In this document: in pieces, positions 37,441 to 49,134 of the stretch | Layout: the number at the start of each line of letters is the position of its first letter | How positions within the stretch are numbered: position 1 is the first letter of the stretch | DNA from: Liopterus haemorrhoidalis | Lineage: Eukaryota; Arthropoda; Insecta; Coleoptera; Dytiscidae | DNA: 64,000 bases | Assembly (NCBI GenBank): GCA_963971575.1 | Contig: OZ020612.1 | Span: forward strand, 35,133,916 to 35,197,915 | Direction of reading: 5' to 3' | Translations under genes and position numbers: made by a program | Notes under the pieces: generated by a model | Told to the model about the DNA's origin: nothing | Seen by the model: only the letters and a program-made list of their open reading frames with translations | Databases searched by the model: none

Positions 37441-38004
37441 AATGGAACCCTGTTACTCGAACATAGTCCGTTCCTGAGGGCTGGTCGCTTTTTTAGGTTA
37501 TTACTTGTATTTTAGACGTGAGGATCTTTTTTTTGTCAACACTTGTAATTTAGTAATGAAAACCTTTTTTTTTGTGAAGTCATTACTTGTATTTTAGAAG
37601 TGAGGACCTTTTTTTTGGTCATCATTTTAAATAATATGTAAAAGCTAGTTACGGCCCTGCCTAGGGACGCTGAATTAGGTCTTACCTAGGGGCGCCAACG
37701 ACCCTCGCGCCCTCCCTGGTTTAAATATTTAAAAATTATAAATAAATAACAATATTGAAAAATAAAAGTAAAAAATAAAGTAAATGTAAATCTATTTCTG
37801 TTAATAAACAATCATTCAAATTAGACTTTATTCTTGTTTCGTCAATTTCAACCATTATTTGTCCTCTAAGTTTATGCAAAACGTGATTTGTTAAAATTTC
37901 AATAATAAATTTGCCGTATTTTTGCTAATAAAATTTTAATGACACGTTTGAATTCAATGTTTGGAACCTTAAAAATAAGTGGGTTGAAAAATTAGGACAC
38001 TAAC
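37441..38004. mobile_element. hAT-related fragment and AT-rich DNA splitting the purine array
   Basis: Contains three TTACTTGTATTTTAGA.GTGAGGA.C(T)n-type repeats and an end GTTACGGCCCTG (inverted CAGGGCCGTAAC) at about 37644-37655. These resemble the subterminal repeats of 31696-31958 and the end at 63693-63704. The left end is not resolved. Confidence 0.5.
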
Positions 38005-38460
38005 ATATTCCAAACAGAAAACTGATAGAAGCATACAGAGAAACAAATAAACAGATAGAGAAAGAGACACACTGACATAAAAAGACAGAGATACAGATAG
38101 AGAGATAGAGACACAGAGATAAAGACAGCAGAAAGTTTGACAAACTGAAAGAGAAACAGACAGAAGCACACACAGAGAGGCACAGAAGGAGGGGGAGAGA
38201 GATACAGAGATCTATAGAAAGAGATGAACAGAGATATATACACAGACACAGAAATAGTGAGACAACATACATATATGGAGATAGTGGCAGAAATATAGCG
38301 ATATAGAGTCTGTCTCTGACAGTGACTTGCAAGAAGAGAAACTGTAAGAGGTATACAAAGAGAAAAACAAACAAGAAAGCACACGCAGAGAAAAACCAAA
38401 AGAAACAGACATTGAGACAGATAAACAGGCAGTGCAGACACACATAGAGATATATGTAAA
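38005..38460. repeat. GACA/GAGA-type purine-rich array, right part
   Basis: Continuation of the same repeat type as 37085-37440. The 157-residue Ser/Leu/Cys ORFs on the minus strand come from translating this array and are not genes. Confidence 0.85.
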
Positions 38461-39544
38461 AACAAAACACCATCTTATTATCTTAACCTTTATATATTTG
38501 CAACTCAATTTATATTTAAATATTTTATTACATTATTAATTTATATCATTAATTGCGTTAGCACATTGAACTCTTTAAACGGAAATTCGTAAAATTGATT
38601 TATTGTTGTTACAGATTTATTTCCTTTCTGGGAACTAAGGTAATTGCATTCAATCGAATATAATTTATAATCTCATTGCTATTTAGAAAGTTATATTAAA
38701 TATATCAATTTGTAAGTTCAGATTTGGACTTTTGTACCAATTCATTTTAATTTAAATTTTGTCAAATGGCATGTGCTATTTTAAAGGTATTTATAAGAAA
38801 TACACCTAGGAATGTAGACGGATACAATGCATAAATATATGTATGCGATTAACAAATGTCATCGCGGAATAATAAACAGGAGACATAACTTTAGAGTTGG
38901 CGACGAGTTGACAAGTCAATTACCTACTGAAAGTATTAGTAATTTTATAACTCATCATCATATATCAGTCGTATTCCTCCATGATGAAAATAATACTGAT
39001 CGACTAGGCCCAGTAAAAATCTTAATATCGTCCGTTCATCTGGTATACGGTCTATGTTAACTATTAGCAGAATCTTGTCCAGGTACATTCAGCCATCGTG
39101 TTATATGTCCGGTTCATTTCCATTTAGGTGTTTTACCTTTTTGTTTGGTTTGTTTTTTGTACTTGTTTTACGGTCTAAAATATGAATATCTAATATCGTC
39201 TTTTCCATGGATCTTTTGTGGCACATAGTTACTGTCAGCATTACGGTGAAAGTTTTTGGCCCATATGTAATAAAAATCACAGGTAGAACGCATTGATCAA
39301 ATACATTAATTTTATGGTAAATTATCATTTGCTGATGATAACATTTTAAGCAGTCGGCCTACAAGAAATAGACTAAATGGACAGGCACCGAAAAACAGGT
39401 GTACAAACCCAAGACACAGAAAGTAGGATTCAAGTTGAATATAGATAGAACAGAGTTTATGAGTAACTTAATACTGAGTAAATAATTTAAAAATCACTTG
39501 AATGAAACACTGAATATTTCCTTCAATACGAGAGATATTTGATA

Positions 39545-40125
39545 AGTTAGTGACTTCGAAATGATTTTTTTACCCAAATGTGTTTTCAACGTAGTCTCCT
39601 TTCAGCTCAATACATTTTGCCCAATGATATTCCAACTTCTTTAAGCCTTCCAAAAATTACCGTTTCTCGAACTCTGCAAAATAAGCGTGTGTTTCAGAGG
39701 TGATCTCCTCGATAGATGAATTAAGAATATTCCTAGAATTAAGAGTATTCCTCTTAATTCTGTAAATCTTCTTTCGAATTCCAGTAAGAGAAAGAAGTCG
39801 TAGGGGACCAAATCTGAAGAATAGGTTGGATGAAGGAGAATTTCGTAGCGCAAGTTAACCAATATGGCCGTTTCAACTGCGGACGAGTGAGTTGATGTAC
39901 TGACATGGTGGAAAAGAACTTTTTTCTTCGCCTAATGGACCCGCTTTTTCTACAATTCAAATAGTCCAACTTTTCCAGATATTCAATGAAGATTCTGGCT
40001 TGTGAATCTCAGAAAATCGTGGACATGATCTCTCTGGTTGAGGGAATCCTTTTTGCTCTTGCTGTTTTGACTGTTCCATTTCTGGTGTGCAGTGATGGAT
40101 CCATGCAGTGTTGGATCCTTGGTAC
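39545..40125 (-). pseudogene. Outer mariner, C-terminal half
   Basis: Minus-strand reading starts TAWIHHCTPEMEQSK (like DETWIHHYTPE), continues with RRRKKVLFHHVSTSTHSSAV (the DNAPAHTS box with its Asp lost), then LRYEILLHPTYSSDLVPYDF with the last catalytic Asp kept, and ends near KLEYHWAKCIELKGDYVENT. Stops and frameshifts throughout. Its N-terminal half lies beyond the inner element, at 41246-41640. Confidence 0.75.
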
Positions 40126-41245
40126 GAGGGTCACCTTTTAAGTTTTGACAAAAAATAAGACTGATTTTTTTAAAATTGTTTTATTGCTTTTAAAAATATT
40201 CGCCTTTAAGATTTATACGCTTTTGCATGTGTTCAAACCAATTCTCAAAACATTTTTTCCACTCTGAAGTTGATATCTCAAAAACATGGTTTTTCAAGGC
40301 TTCAACAGCTTCTTGAGGTGATGAAAATCGCTGTCCACGCATTTTTTGTTTGACATTGGGGAACAAAAAAAGTCGTTAGGGGATAAATCAGGTGAATACG
40401 GGCAATTAGACATTAATTCGAAGTTTTTCTTCTTCAAATAATCAATTGTTTGACTTGTTGTGTTGGAGCTTGCATTGTCAAGATGAAGAATGATGCGACG
40501 TTTTTGATTGTATTTTCTGATTTTTTGCTGACTTCTGGCAAACAAATTGTTGTAAACCATTCAGAATTAACTATTCTCCGATCCTCTAAAGGAATGGTTG
40601 TGACATGTCCAGTACAACCAAAGAAACAAGCGATCATATTCTTGGAAGTGCTTCGTGAACGAAGAAATTTTATGAGTTTCGGTTCACCTTGGAAGACCCA
40701 AACAGTGGATTGTTGCTTAGTTTCCGTTTCATATGAATAAATCCAAGTTTCGTCACCTGTAACGATGTTGTAAATGGATTTTGCAGTGCCTAGGTTGATT
40801 TTTTTTAGCATTCCCTTACATCAATCAACACGAGCCTTTTTTTGAACTTCGGTCAAATTATGCGGAATCCATCAGGAACAAATCTTTTTCACAGCTAAAT
40901 GTTCATGCAAAATCGAATGTATTGCAGTCTGCGATAAGCCAAAGGATGCCTCTATCTCACGATAAGTCACATGCCGATCTTCTTCAATCATTTTGCGCAC
41001 AGCATCGATGTTTTCTTGAATCACAACTGATTTTGGTTGACCATCACGAGATTCATCACTGACGGACACACGACCACGACGAAATTCTGTAAACCAATTG
41101 TAAACAGTTTTTCTGATGGTGCTTCATTATCAAAAGTTGAACGAAGTGAATCTATGCTGGTGAGTTAGGCGTTTACTAAAATCATAAACGAAAACATAAA
41201 ATCATCCAACGAAAACCTTCACAAGTAAAATCCATTTTTTCACAA
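40126..41245 (-). pseudogene. Inner mariner-like transposase, nearly complete but frameshifted
   Basis: ATG at 41235 gives MDFTCEGFRWMI. The HTH region follows (TVYNWFTEFRRGRVSVSDES, then IDAVRKMIEEDRHVTYREIE). The catalytic triad is VTGDETWIYSYE, ILHLDNASSN and YSPDLSPNDFF, with exactly 34 residues between the second and third Asp (DD34D). Frameshifts occur near 41120, 40850 and 40530, so it is inactive. It interrupts the outer mariner at its first catalytic motif. Terminal inverted repeats were not clearly seen. Confidence 0.85.
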
Positions 41246-41640
41246 ACTTTTTACATCAACGATTATGAAACGCCGCAGAAACACGTGGATTGCGCTTGTA
41301 CATGTGCAAACATTGCTTCGAAATGGTTACGCTATCTTGCCGATAACTTGTTATGCCTAAATGTTCTTGCAGGAGATGTTTACCATCTTGGCTATCTCGT
41401 ATATCTTATTTCGGTGGTCGTCTAACACGATATCATGATTTCTATAGGCCATATTTTCAGTTGTGAGATCATTTGGATGTCCGAGGCGCTTTGCATTTGT
41501 ATTCGTACGACCAAAACGAAATTCAGCAAGTCACTTGTGAACCATTCCATGCGACATTCGCAGAGTTCCCATAATACTTTTTTAGCTTTGCTTCAGTTTC
41601 CTTAATGGTTCTTTCATATAAAAAGTAGTGCTTTATTCCA
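41246..41640 (-). pseudogene. Outer mariner, N-terminal half
   Basis: Minus reading gives VHKLLAEFRFGRTNTNAKRL-GHPNDLTTENM, then a decayed HTH (KIYEIAKMVNIS...LQEHLG) and RNPRVFLRRFI ending next to the expected DETW site. It fits a mellifera/capitata-type mariner and is collinear with 39545-40125 once the inner element is removed. Confidence 0.7.
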
Positions 41641-41860
41641 CATGGAATTCCCATTTTTCCATTGTTAGAAATAAATATAAACTTATCGGTTTCCGAACGT
41701 TATTAAAATATACTACTCAAAATATCTACTTGAAACTTAGTATGTATGTCTGCAAAGAATGGCAAATGTCAGAACTAATATCAAAATTATGTTCTGAGCG
41801 CATTCTTTTTCAAAGACACTGTCTTATTAAACACTCATTGTATACGTTTATTAAAAACGT

Positions 41861-41895
41861 GATGCACATTTCGACTAACACTCACTCCTCATCAG
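41861..41895 (-). ncRNA. Hammerhead-ribozyme-like core (weak)
   Basis: On the minus strand: CTGATGA, a 16-base spacer starting G and ending C, GAAA, then ATGTGCAT folding as a 3-bp stem, followed by C (a permissible NUH site). Stem II pairs poorly and stem I is not convincing. Hammerhead cores of this kind occur in Penelope-like elements (known), but none is recognised nearby. Confidence 0.25.
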
Positions 41896-42728
41896 TAAGA
41901 CTACTACTGAGGCTTGGGTATTTTTAACAAAAAGAAAAACAAACAGTTCAAAAGATTGTATATACTTTTTAATAGATAACTTGACATTTCTTTAAACAAT
42001 TAACAAAAACCAATTTCATTAAATCACCCATTATGTACATTTCGTGATTATGATGATTATAAACTAACATTTAATTTTTATAATAAAAAATATGGTTTTA
42101 AAATGTTGATCACATCTTATTTATTGCATCTGCGTTATGATAGGCATTCACGTAACAACGAATCATTTACCGTGAAATAATTGTGCAACAGAATTAAATA
42201 ATCGTTGCATAGCTTTATAGGGCGGAATGAACCGATTAGTAAATGGTTACGATGAAATTATGTCAAGTGATAATCGAAATAGATATCTAAACGAGTTATC
42301 TATAAACTATAAAACAAAAACTATATATTGTGTTGTTATACAGCTGTCCATAGTGTTATACCGTTTTATGTCTCCATATATCTTTGTCTAGTTGTATTGC
42401 ATTCATAGCATCTTGTCAGCCATCCATGTTCTGCATTGACGACCTCTTCTTTTTCTGCCCGGTGAAGTCAATTCCAATATTTACTTGAGTCACCTAGTGT
42501 CGATGATTTTTTTAAAATGTGCGCATCAATATAACTATTTCTCTTCAAGTCTTTCCATAGGTTTATTGGTTTTCATCTTGGTACGAATCTCTTCATTTCT
42601 ATAACTTCTTCTTAGAAAGTCCTTTTAAAGACAATTTAATATTTGTTTGTTGTTATTTTTTTAACATTTCAGTAACCAATCCTTACTTTAATCCGTTGTA
42701 AATATAATGTTGCCGGAACTCCTGTGAG

Positions 42729-43494
42729 GATAATAGGCAGTGGTGTAGGGCTAAATGAAAAAGTGCGGGAGCTCACCCCCACTCACGTAAGGAAGTTGAA
42801 ATAAGCCGTAGGCAGTAATGACCGTAGGAAGGTTTTAATGCAAAATTAGATAATGCGGGGTACTTTATTATTGAACCGACTGCAAATATGGGAAAGTATA
42901 AAATCCTTTTTTAAAAATTTTTTTCATCTTCCAGACGGTATACTCCTCAACTTCTTGGACTTTGCATATACGTGTTTGTGTGTCTGAAGATGAACGATGG
43001 TTTTTGATTTTCCACTTGTGAACATAATATTGTGATTTCCAAATTTCAATTGGAGGACCATGCAGATTTATGAACATTAATTTGATACTCTATTAATAAT
43101 CGAGATCTAGCTACAGTTATTTATTAAATTCATATAGCTAAATCTTCTTTCGCTTTCAGCAGAAACTACACGGCATTGCCCTTTAACTCTGGAGTAATGG
43201 ATTTAAATCTTAAAGAATGTTTCGCCCACTGTAGTCACTGTATGTAATTATATAAACACGTAATATATTACCGGGTTCTTCCCCGGTTTCACGTGACAAC
43301 AGTCATCGAATTGCGAATTTTAAGAAGTAATTAAAGATAGGGTAGTTTTAGACGAGTGATATCAATTTCGAGCTATTTCAGCCGGTCGATTTTTTAAATA
43401 CCTGAAGTTAAAAGTCCGGGGCGCGCTCTGCCTCAAATTAAAAGTGCGGAAGATCCGACCTCTTGCGCTCCCGCCCCACTACACCACCAATATA
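42729..43494. mobile_element. Possible DNA transposon with TGGTGTAG ends
   Basis: Left end CAGTGGTGTAGGGC...GTGCGGGAGC and inverted right end TGGTGGTGTAGTGGGGCGGGAGC. No clear target duplication. Another internal piece (AAAAGTGCGG at 43439) resembles the left end. Confidence 0.4.
42885..43010. repeat. About 120-bp direct repeat, copies at 42885 and 43499
   Basis: ATATGGGAAAGTATAAAATC, TTCATCTTCCAGACGGTAT, CTCAACTTCTTGGACT and GAAGATGAACGATGGTTTTT occur in the same order at 43499-43612, with a roughly 15-bp deletion in the second copy. Confidence 0.85.
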
Positions 43495-43612
43495 GAACAT
43501 ATGGGAAAGTATAAAATCCTTTTTTAAATTTTTTTTTTCATCTTCCAGACGGTATTCTTCTCAACTTCTTGGACTGAAGACTCCGTGCCTGAAGATGAAC
43601 GATGGTTTTTGA

Positions 43613-44400
43613 TATACTACGTATGTTCGTATGAAAAATATGTAGTTAGATTTTTCTGCTTGCATGACTAGAAAGCCACACATGCTGCACTATTACTGAA
43701 ATATTAAACAGCATAATATATCTATTTAATGCTATATGCTGCACAGGACACATGCACGATATAGAGTTCCATTTAACTCTGTTACAACAAATGGGAATTT
43801 TCAGTGATGCCGTATGGCTGTACTAAACGTAGACGGGTAGATGTTGGTAGAATAGATTCTTCAAATAGAAATATTTTGTTTCTAATGGAAATTAGACTGG
43901 ACAGATCTTAATGAAACGTAAGGCGCATCGTAGCGGACGACCAATATCATATGTGTTTTATTTTCTTATACCAATAAAATTTTATTTTATTCCGTTTTTA
44001 TCGACTTTTAAATTTGGTATTTCTTCTAACTAAGTACATAAGTCTACCCAAATAATTCTTTTCAAGTATATACATTTGCTTATTTAAATTTAGTTGCTTT
44101 AGCCGTTGATGAATAAATATTTTCTGTTTCTAAATCAGATTTAGAAACAAAAAATAACCTGCAGAACATAGTTACGAAACATGAAGTAGATCAGGGACTT
44201 ATACCAGGAAATTAATCACTGTGGTGTAAAAATCTAGCGTATTAAATAAAAATTATAAATGCAAAATTGCTGTCTGTAATAATATTAATAACCATATGTA
44301 AAATTAATATAATAATGTACTAGTGCTAATGACCATTGAAGTCGAAACACTTTAATAACTAATAAAAAAAAAATACTGTCATTGAACTGCGTTACTGGAC
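43613..44400. other. AT-rich stretch, nothing identified
   Basis: No coding remnant or pairable repeat was seen. Confidence 0.4.
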
Positions 44401-44414
44401 GAGATGCTGTAGTA

Positions 44415-44511
44415 CAGTGGTTTCCAAACTTATTGTGTCGCGGAATCCTCATACAATTTTCAAAATATTGCGGAAACTTTGCCATACCTTTATTTTAAAA
44501 CCTCCAATTTT

Positions 44512-44544
<33 letters not shown>

Positions 44545-44610
44545 TGACGCGGCTCAAAAGGTTGCTGAAGTTTGCGATTAGTGGACGCTTGTCAAGACCT
44601 GACAAACCCA
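44415..44610. repeat. hAT-like end followed by (AAT)n and dispersed repeat
   Basis: CAGTGGTTTCCAAACTTATT at 44415 resembles a hAT left end. A pure AAT run follows at 44514-44543. CGCTTGTCAAGACCTGACAA after it is the inverse of the block at 15385-15410. Confidence 0.5.
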
Positions 44611-45439
44611 AAATAATAAGACATTGAATGAAACAAAAAATATTTTAGTGATACAGAATTTCCTCAAATCATCAAATGTTCAAAATAAATTCTGATTCAA
44701 TTTTAATTAGCCTTATCTAATTAGAGCACATGTTGTCTCTCAGAACCCATAGTTTCCACGGTATAAGATTAGAAATAGCATGTCGCAAATTATCGTCAGC
44801 TGGCGTTAAAGTAGTACAGAATAACTATTAAATTATCAATTGTTTCTTAAAATAAGATACAGCAATAAATATCAAAAGATTTAAAAAATAAATAAATAAT
44901 AATGTATTGAATTTTTAATGTCTATTTTCCAAGTATTTTTGTTTCTATAAGTGGGATAATGAGTTTTAGAATAAAACCAAGGTCTCACAACTTTTCTTTC
45001 AACCCAATTTCTTCACACATTATTTTGACACTAAAATATTAATTGTTCGCTCCTGTTAATATGCATACTATACCCTATAATAAATCCTGCCCATATTAGT
45101 AAATTCAGTAAACAAATATCCAATATCAATTAATAATAAATTGTGTAATAGTTATGTAATTATGTGAAATGAAATAGATATTGGCAATGTTTTATTTTTT
45201 ATTTGAATTGATATCAATTAATTGGTTTCCTAGGTGCTATATAAGAAGTATATTGTAAGTTTTTTAAATTAAGTCGTATCGCCTTTCGACACGTGAGAAA
45301 AGAAAAGTTACAAGAAACGTAATTTACTTTTTAGACTGTAGGTCATTCGATTTTAAAAATAGTAAACCGACTACAATATAATATGCAATTTATAGTAATC
45401 AGCAAACAAAAGAAGGCTGATGAAAACTATTAACACAGC

Positions 45440-45835
45440 TGTAACGTGTTGAGCACTTAAAATATCTAGGGTGGTCTATAGATGCAGGTTGGGATAAGTC
45501 TAATGAAATATGCTGTCGAATCGAGCAAGTTCAAACTAAATTTGTTGACATGAGCCTACGAATCAGAATGGTTCACTGCTATTATCTTGTATGGTGTCGC
45601 GGCCTGGAAGCTTGTGGAAGCAACAATCAAAGAGCATTTGAGATCTGGACATATAGGAGGATGCTACGAATTTTTTGGTTGAATAAAATGCGGAATACTG
45701 AGGTAACCGTAATCTGTTGAACAGGAAATGAGAAAAGAGACAGAAATTATGGTTTCCATAAAAGAAAGGATAGCTTGGGTATTTATGACAAATAATGCGA
45801 AATCCCACATACAGTTAAATGCAGAACATCTTGCA
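45440..45835 (+). pseudogene. LINE remnant, post-RT region
   Basis: Frameshifted reading gives EHLKYLGWSIDAGWDKSNEI, LRIRMVHCYYLVWC and QRAFEIWTYRRMLRIFWLNK, matching the YLGS-I...RI-F...FE-W-YRRMLRI--- pattern of insect LINE ORF2 after the reverse transcriptase. It is broken by stops. Confidence 0.7.
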
Positions 45836-45920
45836 ATATTCTAAAACTGGAGGCAGCGGTACGGAGTCAAGTATTTTAACAGAGTATTCAATCGAGTATT
45901 AACAATATTATATTAACAAT

Positions 45921-46304
45921 ATATATATTCTTTATTTCCCCCAGGCCTTGCGGCGTTTAGGGTATTAACAATTACAAACAATTACAAAGAAATGAAAAAT
46001 AAAATAACATACAAACCAATGGATATTTTTAAATATTTTTTATATCTATCTTCCTATTATTCTTCCGGCTTCTCTCTTCTATCTTTACAATTAGCTCCTT
46101 TATCTCTTCCTCCCAGACTGTCATCTCTCTGCATCTCTTCACAAAATGCTGTAAGCTTTCTTCTTCTTCCTTGCACATTCTACATATCCTGTCCTCTGGC
46201 TTTGCCCAATACCCATTGTTCATCTCTTCATTGTCATATGTTAACTTGGCTATCCTCCTGACACTACCTCCTGATCTTCCTCTTTTCCCCTTCAAGTTAC
46301 ATTC
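45921..46304 (-). mobile_element. 5'-truncated LINE with 16-bp target duplication
   Basis: Flanked by ATATTATATTAACAAT on both sides (45905-45920, 46305-46320). The minus strand encodes the C-terminus of a LINE ORF2 with a CCHC-type motif (RICRMCKEEEESLQHFVKRC) and ends with GGGGGAAATAAAGAA and a (TA)n tail. It has the classic structure of target-primed reverse transcription. The 88-residue frame is open. Confidence 0.9.
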
Positions 46305-47001
46305 ATATTATATTAACAATAAAACAAAAATAATATTGATGATCGTTAACGTTCGTGGAAGGCAAAGCACTTGAAGAAATAGAATATACGCATAACTTTA
46401 TATACATTAAAATACTGGATAAACTAACTCGTTCAGCGCTGTTCCGTCGTGAGCGAGATACAAACTTCCTCGGTAATTTATTAGCAAGTATCTCAACAAT
46501 CACTCAAATTAAGGAACAATTCGTAGAAAATGAAATTATAAGTGGAGCTCTATGCTTATGCGGGAGGTTATGGAAACAATGTCCTACTATCCTACTTTAA
46601 TGTTAAAATTACAGTTTAATGCTGTTTTATTCAGCGTTATAATTATTATAACATACTACATTTTAAAAATTATTTATTTACATAAATTTTCCGTAAACGT
46701 ATTGAAAGTGAAAATACAAAATACGGCCCTGTAATGTGAGGCGGCGAACGGATAGACCGAGGTATATTTGTTACCCCGTAGATAATGTTAGTAAATGCTG
46801 GACTCCCAGATTGTTCGAGGGGATAGTGTAGCTATTTAATGGTCGTGTCAGCTCATACAGGAATCTATATTATTATTGTATTATAAACAATTATTGTGCT
46901 ATATGTCTACAGTGAATCTATACTGAAACTGTATACGCTGAGATAATAATTTAAACTGAATAGAGGTTCAAGTGAAGATTAGCTAAGCCAAAATATATAT
47001 C

Positions 47002-47300
47002 CAGTGGCGGATCTAGCTTTTTGGGGGCCCAGGGCTTAAAAATACCAAGGGGCCCTACACATGAGTTTCACTTATGTTGATTTTTAATAAATATTAGTAA
47101 ATTTGTGTTTTTAATTTTTTGTATTGTTTTTTAAAGTAATATTTTTGTTTTGATCTTTTCTCTTATAAGCCGTGCTTGGTATAAAATATAAATAGACACT
47201 CTCTCGGACATATACCTATATGTCCGAGAGGTTGGGAGCCCCTTGCGGATCTGGGGCCCAGGGCTTAAGCCCTATTAGCCCGTAAGTAGATTCGCCACTG
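47002..47300. mobile_element. hAT-type MITE, family A, exact 8-bp target duplication
   Basis: CAGTGGCGGATCTAG at the left and inverted CAGTGGCGAATCTAC at the right. TATATATC on both sides (46994-47001, 47301-47308). GGGGCCCAGGGCTTAA is repeated inside each end, one inverted. A 30-bp near-perfect palindrome lies at 47201-47230. Confidence 0.9.
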
Positions 47301-47825
47301 TATATATCCAAAAAAAAATTTAGAATTATAATGATTACTTTATATTTGTTCATTCATGTTAAGATTTTGACGGAATATACATATGTATATAATTTTATTT
47401 CGTACATAACATAGCATTGTTTAAATGACACAAGTTATACAGCGGCAAGGAACTTTGCGTCATGATGCGAAACGAATGACATCTGTATTGTTTTGTCACA
47501 ATTGTCATGTGATGTAAGTACTTAAATATAATGTAATTCATCATACGTAGACATAAGTGTAAATTGTAAGTTTTGTGTTTAAGTTCCGGACTTTTATGGG
47601 AATTTTTCACCATAAATCGTCACCTTTTGAATTATATCATAGAAAATTATTATATCATTATATGTATAGTAACAGGAAACATCATACGCGTACATGAATC
47701 CAGATGATAAACGAGGACAATTCAAAAGCCCGCGACGCGGGTCATAGTTACAGATTTTCAGATTCTCGACGTTTTTATGGCTTGTTTGTAAGAGTTTTTA
47801 ATTACTAAAAGTTCGTACCATTTAC

Positions 47826-47978
47826 ATGATGTGTACATATGTTCGGGCGGTTATTCTGGTCATTGTGTTGACAGTAGCTTCGTTGGCGGATGTAAATTCT
47901 GACAAGGTCTCAACAGATCCGGAAAACTTTATGGACTCTCTAAATGGACTGAGAACTATAAATATCCAATCAGAATAA
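47826..47978 (+). CDS. Candidate small secreted peptide (50 codons)
   Basis: Starts ATGATG and encodes MMCTYVRAVILVIVLTVASL then ADVNSDKVSTDPENFMDSLN and GLRTINIQSE before TAA. The first 20-25 residues have the basic-hydrophobic-small pattern of a signal peptide with possible cleavage after ADVNS or SLA. The rest is short and polar, without Cys or dibasic sites. It could be a small secreted peptide, a first exon of a prohormone, or chance. I do not recognise it. Surrounding sequence is AT-rich, while this ORF is less so. Confidence 0.3.
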   Translation: MMCTYVRAVILVIVLTVASLADVNSDKVSTDPENFMDSLNGLRTINIQSE

Positions 47979-48689
47979 GGGACTATTTGTAACGCGAAAA
48001 GGAATAATGCACCCGTGCCAGGTTGGAAGTTATCAAGTCTGTCAATTAATCACGGTCTTTAGGAAAACCATTTTTACTCGTTTCATCTTTCAGAATACCT
48101 TTTTTATTTATTTTTTTATTTTTTATTTTATTTATAAATTACCTATTATTTATTTTTTTGTCGCTTGGTTTTTCGAAATACTTTCTTTTTTGGTTGTTCG
48201 GTTTGGTCACCTTACTCCAAACGCTATTTAACCAGAATTGTATCAGGGGGTGGGGCTCACTTATATAATTGTTAATTACACGAAAAAATCCGTCCACAAA
48301 AAGGTGAGTTAACAGAGTAGCGCAATACTTCATTTTCGTCTCTAGAATATGTTTAATTAGGTCGGTCTCTAGCACAGGAAATATATCCTCAGACTCTCAG
48401 AATAAAACTATTATATATACATTTCGTACGAGATGCATAAAACAAAACACAGAAAATAATTAAGTATTACAAAGGGTACAGCCTATTCCAAACAATTAGG
48501 CGAAACTAACCAGAATTTTCATTTTTGTAAGTTGTCATTAGCTATTTTTTTATATATTGATGTTGGATTTTCCTGAACAAAATGATCAAAAGCTTCAATC
48601 AATCGGTAAAAGTAACTAGAATTGAAAATCTAGTTCCGCCTAAACCAAAGGAACAGAATTAATATAATAAGTTCATAAATGTTAAAGAA

Positions 48690-49065
48690 GAACATCCAGG
48701 CCGTCCAACCAGTACATAGCAGCTGGGGAGATCCCATTCAGCTCTACAATACCGCCAGAGAATCTACATAGATGACAATCATTTCAGATGTGTTCCACAG
48801 TTTAAGAAGGCACCCCACAATCACATTATGGGGAAGATGGCAAACCCCACTTATATAAAAAGTCGTTGCATCTACCGTTTCCAGTTGCCTAAGGAGATCT
48901 AAACTGGAAAGTTTTTCAAATGCATCCGAAACTATAGCGCGATTCTTCACCCTTGCCTCGTTCCATAAATCTTACCAAGCTGCTTTGGTATCAAAAGGTG
49001 CTTTTGGTTTCCAACAACGGCTCTTGATTTTAGTCGTAAGGCAGGAAGAGATCTATGTCAACTTT
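48690..49065 (-). pseudogene. LINE ORF2 C-terminal remnant
   Basis: Minus-strand frames give FEKLSSLDLLRQLETVDATT, a broken GLPSSP-CDCG-PSQTVEHI-NDC zinc-knuckle and GGIVELNGISPAAMYWLDGL, the order expected at the end of insect jockey/I-like ORF2 proteins. Frameshifts separate them. Confidence 0.6.
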
Positions 49066-49134
49066 AATAGGCACACTTGCTTAATTTAATTACCAATTTC
49101 AAAATGAAATGTAACCAAATTTTTAGCCCTTCTA

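Noticed and set aside
37969..38508. Overlapping 98-157 residue Ser/Leu/Cys-rich ORFs
   Set aside because: Open only because the underlying GACA/GAGA purine array lacks stops on the other strand; present in several frames at once.
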